64,000 nucleotides of DNA. Origin: Taudactylus pleione (taxonomy: Eukaryota > Chordata > Amphibia > Anura > Myobatrachidae). Below the pieces are notes generated by a model. The model saw only the letters and a program-made list of their open reading frames with translations, was not told the origin of the DNA and ran no database searches. A program made the position numbers and the translations under genes. Positions 24,400-33,964 of this stretch are shown here, piece by piece; the stretch's first letter is position 1; every line of letters begins with the position of its first letter. The stretch is taken from NCBI GenBank assembly GCA_031769625.1, contig JAUIMM010001417.1, positions 372,001 through 436,000 on the forward strand, written 5' to 3'.

Positions 24400-25215
24400 A
24401 TCCTTAACAGAAAAAGGAAGGTGTTCAGGGTGTGGATGACTTGGTTAAAGCAGTGTGTCAGGTCTTTGACTTTTTGGATCTTGAAAATCAGGAGACACCA
24501 TCTGATGATTTATTTAGAACCAAGATATTAAAGGAAAGATCAGTGTTGTTTCCTTCATCTTCACAATTGTCAGGACGAGCAGGTAGGAAAACTAGTGCCT
24601 AGGCTCCAGGATAGGTCAGCATGACAGGAAGGGCATACACCGTGAAGTGTCTGTTTTGAGTGCCAGTCTTCTATCATTCAGGAACTAGAAGATTCTCTTC
24701 AGACAGGAGACAGGTATAATAAAAAGCGGTTACATCCTCAGCCTTTCAGTTTCTCCACCAAAAAGGTACTTTTCAACAAGGATACTAAACGACAAACAGA
24801 AGTGTCTGGCCTTAGATCAATCAATAACGGTTCTTTTAGATTCAGGAGTGGTTGTCTCAGTACCAAAAAGTCAAAGAGAAATTAGATTTTATTCCAATCT
24901 GTTTTTAGTTCAAAAACCAGATATGAGTTTACAAACTAATTTTAAATTAAAAGGACTTAAACTACAGCAAGACAGATTCTGGATGGAATATGTTAGAACA
25001 GTCAAACAGAATCGACAGACTACTTTTTGCCATGTATAGACTTCAAGGATGCCTACTTCCTCATACCTATTTGGGAAAGCCATCAATGTATTTTTACGAT
25101 TTTTGCTTGAGGGATTACATTTCCAATTCAGGGCTCTTCCTTTTGGATTAGCCACAGCCCCTCACATTTTTACAAAAGGCATGGTAAGCCTAGGTAACAT
25201 CTGTTGGATTAACCA
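24400..25215 (+). mobile_element. DIRS-like retrotransposon, first part
   Basis: Readable blocks include FYSNLFLVQKPDMSL near 24870, IDFKDAYFLIPIWE near 25035-25080 (catalytic Asp of RT motif A) and FRALPFGLATAPHIFTKGM near 25130-25185. This order and wording fit the tyrosine-recombinase DIRS family, known in frogs. Frameshifts are present. The RT continues after an insertion, at 26736. Confidence 0.7.
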
Positions 25216-26735
25216 TTGTTTTCAGTGATCGCGGTGAGTGGAAAAAATTGTGGGTCCCAGGGACCCCTCACTTTAAAAAATTGGGGTCCTACACCACTTT
25301 TTCAGGGTCCCGTTACATATTATGGGAGTTGAGGGCAGGCACCAGTTGGGACTGTGCTGGGGGGTATAAAGCAGTTGGGGTAGAGCTGAGGGTAAAGGTA
25401 GGGAGAAGTTGGGGTAGAGCTGCAGCTATAGGGGAGTAAGGGCAGGCAGGGCTGGGGGTAGGGAGGGGTAAGTGCAGACAGTTGATGCGACAGTGCTGGG
25501 GGGCATGGAGGGTACTAGGGGCAGGTTGTGTGAGGGGCAATGGTAGATAGCAGCTGACGCAGTACTTGGGGAGTACGGTGGGGGTTAGTGGCAAGCAGTA
25601 CTTGGAGTAAGGAGGGGGTGAGTGTAGATAGCAGCTGGGGCAGTACTGCAGGCAAGGAGGTTAGGGACAGGCAGTGTTGGGTGTAGAGAGTGGCCAGGGT
25701 AAATAGCAACTAGGGCAGTACTGGGGGGGGCAAGGAGGGGGTTAGGGGCAGAGCTGGGTCAGGATAGCAGCTGGGGCAGCACTGGGGGTAGAGAGGGGGC
25801 AAGTGTAGATAGTAGCAGGGGCAGTATGGGAGGCATATAGGGGAAAAGAGTTGTTAGCAGCTAGGGCAGTACTGGGGCAAGGAAGAGGTTAGGGGCAAGC
25901 AATACTGGGTGTAGGGAGTGGTAAGGGTAGATAACTAGGGCAGTACTGGGGGGCAAGGAGGGTGTTAAGGGCAGGCAATAGTTAGAATAGCAGCTGGGGC
26001 AGAACTGAGGGTATGGAGGGGGTAAAGATAGACTGCACATGGGGTAGTGTTTACCTCATTGCTTTTGCTGGGAGCCCCCAGCCGGGTCACTGTTACAGCT
26101 TCCTCCTGTCCCATGCAGTGTACACCTTCCCTGCCTCCTGTGTGCAGCGCGCTCAGCTTGCTGAAGGAGAGCAGGCTGCCGGAGGGTCCCGGTACCACTG
26201 ACATTCTGCTGCCCGATGGACGCTGCGCATGCAAGCTGGTGGGAGACGCCGCGGGGGGAGATGCCGCGCATACAAGCTGGTGGGAGACGCCGCAGGGGGA
26301 GATGCCGCGCATACAAGCTGGTGGGATACACCGCACATACAGGCTGGGGGGAGACGCCGCGGAAGGAGATGCCGCGCATACAAGCTGGTGGGAGATGCCG
26401 CACATACAGGCTGGGGGGAGACGCCGCGGGGGGAGATGCCGCGCATATAGGCTGGGGGGAGACACCGCGCGCCCATTGGCTGGGGGAGATGCCGCGCGCC
26501 CATTGGCTGTGGGAAACGCCGCGCGCCCATTGGCTGGGGGAGACGCCATGCATCCATTGGCTGGGGGAGACGCTGCAGCGCAGCCATTGACTGGGGGAGA
26601 CGTCGCAGCGCAGCCATTGGCTACAACAGCACAAACAGAGCCAGCGGGTCCTACAGGACCTGATCAGTTTTTAAATCTGGGTCCCCAGTTTGCTGTAGTG
26701 CGTAAAAACGCGCTATATCGCGTATTTTGCGAACC
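25216..26735. mobile_element. Repeat-rich insertion inside the DIRS element
   Basis: The insertion separates RT motif B from the YLDD motif. Near-terminal strings GGGACCCCTCACTTTAAAAA and, inverted, TTTTTAAATCTGGGTCCCC suggest a DNA transposon. It contains a degenerate G-rich repeat (25340-25990) and a GC-rich repeat of about 40 bp with GGGAGACGCCGCG (26215-26620). Open frames here are repeat artefacts. Confidence 0.6.
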
Positions 26736-27490
26736 CTGGTTTTCTATTTAGATGATTTGCTTTTCAAAGCAAAGTCAATAGAGGCTCTTCAAGTAGATCT
26801 GATAAGGACAGTAAACGTCCTAGAGTTCCATGTCTGGGTTACCAACTACCAAAATTCCAAGATGCTTCCCAGTCAACGCAGGAAAGTTTTGAAGTGTTCA
26901 ATACCCAACTAGCCAGGGTCTTTTTGCCAACAGAAAACCTATAATAACCAAGTCGTACAACATTACAGCAGTAGCATACATAAATCATCAGGGGAGCTGT
27001 AAAAAGGTCCCTGGCAATGAGAGAATCCTTTCAGATCCTATCTTCAGCGGAGATTCATGTTCCAGCGATATGTGCAGTATTATTTCAGGAATAGAGAGTT
27101 GGAAGATGGACTTTCAGAGTGGCCAGTTTATACTTCCAGGGGAATGGTCTCAGCATCCAGAAGCCTTTAACAGTCTGATAACTATATGGGGGTCAGCAAG
27201 AGATAGATCTAATGGTTTCTCAATTCAACAATAAAATGGCCAGGTGTTGTTGCAAGGTCAAGGATCAATCAGCCTTCCTAATAGATGCCATGGTGGTCCC
27301 TTGGAGTTTTCATCTAACGTACATTTTCCCACAAATAAATTTGAGAAAGTTGGCTCTGATTCCAAAAGTAAAGACTTTCTAGCAGGGTGTATAACATATA
27401 CAGCCGCCATATATGCATCCAGAGCCTTGGAATATAAAGCTGGCGCTGTCAGCGCTTCAGTTACCACCCTTGGCAGTAGGTGGACATGAA
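26736..27490 (+). mobile_element. DIRS-like retrotransposon, second part (YLDD motif)
   Basis: The reading FYLDDLLFKAKSIEALQVDL starts near 26742, with YLDD at 26745-26756. It continues with a WVTNYQNSKMLPSQR block and, in other frames, an RNase H-like remainder to about 27480. The orientation matches the first part. From 27491 to 28248 nothing is recognised. Confidence 0.7.
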
Positions 27491-28248
27491 GTGGGTAACT
27501 TTTAGTTATATAATCATCTAGAAGAGTTTCTCCTGATGATAGAACTAAAAGAAAACATAACTTCCAAGATACTCACTTCAGGGTTAGGGAAGAATACCTC
27601 CCGGAACAGCCACTCCATCAGATGTCTGCACTGAAACTACTCGTCACATGACTGCCCGGACCCGGAAGACTTCTCTGGATACGCCGCTGCTGCCGGGAGC
27701 CGGTAAGTCACAACCAGGGACATTTCACATTCTATCACGTCAACATTTCTCAGTTTCCACATAATGAATATCAACCTTATATACCACACCGGTCTCCAAT
27801 CATGTTACCAGCTCTCTTCACGTGTAAACTAAACCCGGCTCCACTAGTACAATATTATGCATGTCCAGCCTCAGTGTAAAATCCAATTATTTTACAAGGG
27901 CAAAACAGAAAAATGCCATATAATAAAAACAGTGCTCTATAGAAGCGCTAGGCAGCCAGCGTAAGTCAGGGGGATTACTGTACAAACATCCCGACTGATT
28001 CACAAGTAAAATTTGAGTAGTAGCCTGGATTAGTTACAGCTAAAACTATGAAAGCATCTGTATGCTCTGTGTATTCTATTACCTTCACCTGGTAGTACTG
28101 TCATTTTAAGGACATTTGATTTGATTCAATAAACATCTGTTTTCATCCAAGATGCCGGCATCTGCTCTATATCCTGTGACCACCCCATAAAGTGCCTGAG
28201 CAAAGAGAATGTCTGGCTTTTTTCCTGTAATAAGTGTTTATTACTCAC

Positions 28249-29353
28249 CTGTGCTGATATCTGTACGGATTTCCTCCTCTCTACACTGCTCATCACCCCT
28301 CACATATGTATCTTCTTCTGCCTCTATATCGTCTGCCTTCATATCAGTCACATACGTTTCTTCTTCTCCGTCTTTCTCTTCTGTCTTATTATCAGTCACA
28401 TACGTCTCTTCTTCTCCCTCTGTATCTTCTGTCTTATTATCAGTCACACAAGTCTCTTCTACTGCCTCCATATCTTCTGTGCTATTCTCAGTCACATATG
28501 TATCTTCTTCTGCCTCTATATCTTCTGCCTTCATATCAGTCAGATATGTCACTTCTTCTCCCTCTGAATCTTCTGCCTTATCATTAGTCACATACGTCTC
28601 TTCTTCTCCCTCTAGATCTTCTGTGCTATTTTCAGTCACATATGTCTCTTCTTCTCCCTGTATGTCTTCTGTGCTATTATCAGTCACATACATCTCTTCT
28701 TCTCCCACTATATCTTCTGCCTTCATATCAGTCACATATGTCTCTTCTTCTCCCTCTATACCTTTTGCCTTATCAGTCACATATGTCTCTTCTTCTCCCT
28801 CTATATCTTCTGTGCTATTATCAGTCACATATGTCTCTTCTTCTCCCTCTATATCTTCTGCCTTCATATCAGTCACATATGTCACTTCTTCTCCCTCTAT
28901 ATCTTCTGCCTTATTATCAGTCACATACATCTCTTCTTCTCCCACTATATCTTCTGCCTTCATATCAGTGACATATGTCACTTCTTCTCCCTCTGTATCT
29001 TTTGCCTTCATATCAGTCACATACGTCTCTTCTTCTCCCTCTATATCTTCTGTGCTATTATCAGTCACATATGTATCTTCTTCTGCCTCTATATCTTCTG
29101 CCTTCATATCAGTAACATACGTCTCTTCTCCCGCTTTATCTTCTGCCATAATATCAGTCACATACGTCTGTTCTTCTACCTCTGTATCTTCTGCCTTCAT
29201 ATCAGTCACATACATCTCATCTTGTCCCTCTATATCTTCTGCCTTCATATCAGTCACATACGTCTCTCCTCCCTCTATATCTTCTGCCTTGCCAGTCACA
29301 TATGTCTCTTCTTCCTCTGTCTCTTCTATTTTAATATTAGCCAAATCGTCAAC
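28249..29353 (-). CDS. Expanded acidic repeat exon of gene B (about 22 units)
   Basis: Acceptor TTTTGTTAG precedes 29353; donor GTGAGTAAT follows 28249. The 1105-nt exon keeps the same phase as its homologues (length 1 mod 3). It starts VDDLANIKIEETEE and holds 21 units of 14-16 residues such as ETYVTDMKAEDIEGEE, then DTYVRGDEQC and RTDISTG. At least eight units keep a hydrophobic-Lys-x-Glu string; others read NSTED or NKTED and have lost it. The exon is uninterrupted over 368 codons despite many substitutions and two-codon deletions, which argues for selection on the frame. It has no known fold and would be very acidic. Confidence 0.87.
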
Positions 29354-29648
29354 CTAACAAAACAATAAAATAACACTTTAATATTGTCTGATGTCATTAC
29401 TCGAGACTAAACTCCAGTGCATTAGACTTATAAAGGTTTATTTATGAAGTGATAGGTTGCAAAACCCAGAGCTTCTGATCCTGTTTATGCCCAATATTTA
29501 AAAAAGCTAATAAAAGCATTGTCTTATTACATATCGGGCATAAATACATCCACTTTACATATCATACAATGAACAGTCACTTTGGTATATTATTGAGACC
29601 ATAAATCACATCTAACTGTGGGAATCTGTGAACCTCCTCTGTACAAAC

Positions 29649-29704
29649 CTGGGAATAAAGAGGACGGGGACATCTCTCTGGGGCATTTTTGTTACTGGGT
29701 CCAT
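29649..29704 (-). CDS. Shortened spacer exon of gene B using a novel donor
   Basis: Acceptor CTCCTACAG precedes 29704. The exon reads DGPSNKNAPERCPRPLYSQ. The donor used by genes A and C (after CATCAG) is missing here: a deletion leaves CCCACAGTTAG. A point change has made CCCAG|GTTTGT at 29649/29648, where the others read CACAGGATTGT. Using it gives 56 nt, which restores phase 0 into the next exon. The alternative CACA|GTTAGA would shift the frame. The donor has a poor +3 base, so skipping or retention is possible. Confidence 0.7.
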
Positions 29705-29823
29705 CTGTAGGAGACACAAAATTACTGAGTTCATTATATATATGTGTTTATCAGATGATGTGTGTATTTAGGGGGCCCCTATACCTGCTCTCCCCTGTAC
29801 AATAAATGACAGTCTCGTCTTAC

Positions 29824-29947
29824 CCAGTGATGTGAAAGGCCGGCGATTCTCCATCATCACGTCCTTGTACAGACCCTTGTGTCCCTCTATATACTCCCCC
29901 TCCTGCATTAAGACATAGACAATGACATTCTGACACCTTATGGGAAC
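29824..29947 (-). CDS. KRAB-like exon of gene B
   Basis: Same 124-nt exon as in gene A, reading VPIRCQNVIVYVLMQEGEYI then [20 protein letters not shown]. Acceptor TGTGTGTCAG and donor GTAAGA are intact. As in gene A, the EEW core has become QEG and the preceding Phe is Val, so classical co-repressor binding is doubtful. Confidence 0.87.
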
Positions 29948-29950
29948 CTG

Positions 29951-30152
29951 ACACACACAATGATACAGTCATCACCCAGACACATCCCCTGGTGTTACTG
30001 TATAATGTCCCATTCCCAGCAGTCACCTCTCCAGTCATCACCCAGACACATCCCCTGGTGTTACTGTATAATGTCCCATTCCCAGCAGTCACCTCTCCAG
30101 TCATCACCCAGACACATCCCCTGGTGTTACTATATAATGTCCCAGAAGTCAC
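29951..30152 (-). repeat. 66-bp splice-donor minisatellite, gene B intron 2
   Basis: The 205-nt intron is almost entirely three units (60, 66 and 66 nt). Exon-end-plus-donor strings GAGAG|GTGACT occur at 30153, 30093 and 30027, spaced by multiples of three and with no stop between them. Use of a distal donor would add 20 or 42 residues in frame. Confidence 0.85.
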
Positions 30153-30344
30153 CTCTCTAGTCAGCAGCTGAATGATCTTGTTGGTGAGTTCGATGATCTT
30201 CTTGTCATTGTCTATCTTGTGTATCAGTGAGAGAGGTGGAGGCACCGTGATGGGGCTCTGGGCCCTGCTCTGTTCTCCTGACACACGGGGATGACTGCCA
30301 GACGTCTCACAGTCATCAGATGTCTTCTTCATTACTATGTAATC
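30153..30344 (-). CDS. Second leader exon of gene B
   Basis: Acceptor GAATACACAG precedes 30344; donor GTGACT follows 30153. The 192-nt exon (64 codons, phase 0 both ends) reads DYIVMKKTSDDCETSGSHPR onward, including SPITVPPPLSLIH and IIELTNKIIQLLTRE. This leader with a short amphipathic LTNKIIQLLT helix is standard in frog KRAB-like zinc-finger proteins. It is absent from gene C and outside the window for gene A. Confidence 0.87.
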
Positions 30345-30595
30345 CTGTGTATTCAAAAAGATACTTTGAGTGCAGATCCTCTTCACCACCCCAGTCATGT
30401 CCATGTATTATTACTATAGATAAGTGATGTCACTGTGACAACCCCTGTCAGTTGTGGTAACCCTTAAATGTCATAATTTTAATTGAATATAAATAAAGAT
30501 TAATATGTTTTAACTAAGGAATGATTAATGTGGACTGACATAATGGTGCACCGTAGTAAAAGACTCTACTTTTCTCTTTGTTTTTTAAAAAAAGT

Positions 30596-31061
30596 CACTG
30601 TGACACTCCCAGATAATCCTCACCTTCCAATTCATGTCCCTGTATTATTACTGTAGCTATAAGTGATGTCACTGTGACACTCCCTGACCCTCTCACCTCC
30701 CCAGTCATGTCCCTGTATTATTACTATAGATATAAGTGATGTCACTGTGACACTCCCAGATCCCCTCACCTCCCCAGTCATGTCCCTGTATTATTACTAT
30801 AGATATAAGTGATGTCACTGTGACACTCCCAGATCCCCTCACCTCCCCAGTCATGTCCCTGTATTATTACTATAGATATAAGTGATGTCACTGTGACACT
30901 CCCAGATCCCCTCACCTCCCCAGTCATGTCCCTGTATTATTACTATAGATATAAGTGATGTCACTGTGACACTCCCAGATCCCCTCACCTCCCCAGTCAT
31001 GTCCCTGTATTATTACTATAGATATAAGTGATGTCACTGTGACACTCCCAGATCCCCTCAC
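30596..31061 (-). repeat. 73-bp splice-donor minisatellite, gene B intron after exon 1
   Basis: About six units. In gene sense each ends GACATGACTGGGGAG|GTGAGG, copying the donor of the first coding exon (GGGGAG|GTGAGG at 31062/31061). The unit is not a multiple of three, so distal donors would shift the frame. The remaining intron, 30345-30595, is AT-rich and unassigned. Confidence 0.85.
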
Positions 31062-31139
31062 CTCCCCAATCAGCAGGTAGATGATCTCCAGGGTGAGATT
31101 TAGTATCCTCTCAGTCATGTGATTCCTGTTCATGTCCAT
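31062..31139 (-). CDS. First coding exon of gene B
   Basis: ATG at 31139-31137. Reads MDMNRNHMTERILNLTLEII then YLLIGE, 26 codons, phase 0 at the donor. This is the usual start of frog KRAB-like zinc-finger proteins. About 75-87 nt of 5' UTR lie in the same exon, because acceptors TTCTGTACAG and TTATTTCTAG end at 31215 and 31227. Confidence 0.88.
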
Positions 31140-31257
31140 CCTCAGTGATCAGTGATTTATAGAGGACACGTCTCACACTCACGTGACGTCTAGTAACAAG
31201 GATCTGACTCCTCACTGTACAGAAATCTAGAAATAAATATAATTATTAGAAGCTATT

Positions 31258-31411
31258 TCTTACCAGTTATTTATATAGTGCGCACATATTACTCAGCGCT
31301 TTACAGGGAATATTTAGTCACTGACATCTCTCTCTGCCCCAGTGGAGCTTACAATCGACATTTCCTACCACATGGACAGCCCACACACATACACACTAGG
31401 GGTATTTATGA
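31258..31411. repeat. Dispersed frog repeat, left half
   Basis: Contains TATATAGTGCGCACATATTA, CAGCGCTTTACAG and CCCCAGTGGAGCTTACAATC, wording shared by a repeat common in amphibian and fish DNA. The right half resumes at 32748 (GCCAACTAACCTACCAGTGT to about 32893). The class is uncertain. Confidence 0.65.
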
Positions 31412-32737
31412 AAGAACAATGTAAAAAAAAAGGTGTGAGGTCTAGGCCAACCACAAGAGACTCTATAAAGAGAGCACTCAAAATAGCAAGTTATCACCCA
31501 TTATTATCTGACTAAAATTTAACCTTTAATTGGATTGTTAGAAACAAAGTAAAATTGAACTCACACTTACATATAACAGATATAGACAAGTTGACAAAAC
31601 TACAGTATATTGTAATCACTGTAGTTATTGGTCATTTAAAGGTGAAGTATTACAAAAATTAAATAGATACATCACTAACATAAATGTTAAAAGGTCTTAA
31701 TGTAAAAAACACCAGGTACAGAATAATAAATAAAAAGTTGCTCCCTATGTAGGACATGAGATGATCACCATCAATGATAGATCTACAACAAAAACCCCTA
31801 AAGTAAAGAAATAAAAGTTGGGTGTATCCAGTTATGCAGCTGGGCTCTGCTGTTCCCCCTCATACAATGTAGAGGAGAGGGAATGAGAGATCTGCTAGCG
31901 CAATCACCCCTTGAAAAGAAGTCAACAGTGATCCACTTCATCAACCCCAATCTCTGCTGTTGGTTGTCTTGCCACAAGTATTGGACAATCAATGAGAGGA
32001 TTCTTAGGTTGGTATGAGAATCACTGGGAAATACAAGTATTGAAACAATCAAATCTCAAAGGTGTATAGAGAAGTCTGGGATAAAGATTCTGATCTCATT
32101 CCCTCTCCTCTACATTGTATGAGGGGGAACAGCAGAGCCTAGCTGCATAACTAGATACACCCAACTTTTATTTCTTTACTTTAGGGGTTTTTGTTGTAGA
32201 TCTATCATTGACGGTGATCACCTCATGTCCTACATAGGGAACAAATTTTGTTTTATTATTCTGTACCTGGTGTTTTTTACATTAAGACCTTTTAACATTT
32301 ATGTTAGTGATGTATCTATGTAATTTTTGTAATACTTCACCTTTAAATGACCAATAACTACAGTGATTACAATATACTGTAGTTTTGTCAACTTGTCTAT
32401 ATCTGTTATATGCAAGTGTGAGTTCAATTCTACTTTGTTTCTAACAATCCAATTAAAGGTTAAACTTTAGTCAGATAATAATGGGTGATAACTTGCTATT
32501 TTGCGTGCTCTCTCTATAGAGTCTTTTGTGGCTGGCCCAGACCTCCCACATTTTATTTTACATTGTTCTAATTACTCTGAGAAGCACCTCCACAATTCTA
32601 CACATACCCTGAGGGGAATAATTGATTATAGAGTGGATACAATAGCAATTATTTTTATCCCATATAATTAATTACTTTATTATACGGTGAATTGAAACCT
32701 GTGCGGTGACATTTCCCATTTCCCTTCCCTTTAATAT
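31412..32737. mobile_element. Foldback element with about 478-bp inverted arms
   Basis: Arms 31413-31890 and 32092-32569 are near-identical inverted copies around a spacer of about 200 bp. The element and an extra 168 bp on the right interrupt a dispersed repeat. The 10-bp string GTATTTATGA flanks it at 31402-31411 and 32738-32747, a target duplication. No gene inside. Confidence 0.75.
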
Positions 32738-32747
32738 GTATTTATGA

Positions 32748-32893
32748 CAGAAGCCAACTAACCTACCAGTGTAAGAAACCAATGTAAACACGGGTAGAAC
32801 ATACAAAATCCAGACAGACAGGACCTTGGGCAGGAATTAAATCCATGACCCCAGTGCGGAGTAGAAATGCTGTCCACTATGCTATCATGTTGT
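32748..32893. repeat. Dispersed frog repeat, right half
   Basis: Continuation of 31258-31411 with AACACGGGTAGAACATACAA and ATGACCCCAGTGCGG, interrupted by the foldback element. 32894-33229 shows nothing recognisable. Confidence 0.65.
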
Positions 32894-33229
32894 CCATAAA
32901 AACATAAGATTACACTGAGTGACCACTAAATCCCCTCAATCCCAGAGCCATAGAGTCTTGGTCATTGTTTCTCAGAAGTTCACTGACCCAGCTTCTCAGG
33001 TGCCCTCCCTCTATTAGTGACTTGGTAACCATGGTTGGCTTGAGCCTTCCTAGGTGAGAGGGTTAATAGCTCCCTCCCTAGTTATGATGATGTTATCAAC
33101 AGTGTTCCAGTATTGGGGGCAGACTAATGGGTGACTTGTTATTGTGGACCCCTCGTATGCAGATTCCCTCCCTCAGAGTGGGTTTGTTCTGCAGGGGTCC
33201 CTTCAAAATGTTGCTGTGGGGACAAAGTT

Positions 33230-33964
33230 CTAGGTCCACCTATGGTACTGAGACATCTATTCCAGGAGCTGGAAGAGATGGAATTAGTAACCTAACACCT
33301 GTTCTGGCAAATAGATATAGCTACTACTCCAACACCTATTCCAGCAGCTGCAATAAAGGGCGTGAGTATTTAGATCCCTATTTTGACACCCAGAATGGAT
33401 GGCTAAGGTACTGGGAGACCCAATGGGACAGCTGGAAGAGATGGTTCTCATAGCCCTATTCTGGCACTTGAAACAGCTGGCTAACGTACGCACAGCTCCA
33501 TCTACCACCTGACACAGTTGGTTAAGGTTATCAGAGCTCTATTCCGGCACAAAGAACAGCAGAAGTACTCACTGCTCCATCTAGGCTCCCGAACAGGTAG
33601 CTTACACACTCAGAGCTCTTTACCGGCACCAGGAATGGCTGGCTAACATACTAAAGTGAAACCTGAAACAGATGGCTAACGTACACAGAGCTGCATTCTG
33701 GAACTCAGCTAAGCTGGCTAACGTACTCCGAGCTCCATCCGCCATCTGTAACATTTGGTAAAGATGGTCAGAGGTCTATTCCGGCACTTAGGACGGATGC
33801 TAATGCACTCAAAACTGTATTTTGGCACCAAGTCCCAAACGTACTTTATCTCCATACCAGCACCCAGAACAGATGGCTAATATACTCAGAGCTCCATCCC
33901 AGCACCCGGAAAAGCAGGTAAAAGTACTGTAGCTCCATACCGTCACCTGGAATAGCAGGCTAGT
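33230..33964. repeat. Degenerate tandem repeat, roughly 55-70 bp
   Basis: Diverged units around GGCTAACGTACTCAGAGCTC and ATTCCGGCACC. Much older than the adjoining 77-bp array. Confidence 0.7.

Noticed and set aside
26047..26751. Several overlapping GC-rich frames on both strands
   Set aside because: Products of the GC-rich tandem repeat in the DIRS insertion; no start context or domain.
28209..29357. 382-codon plus-strand Ser-rich frame
   Set aside because: Antisense shadow of the acidic repeat exon, which has matching splice sites and phase on the minus strand.
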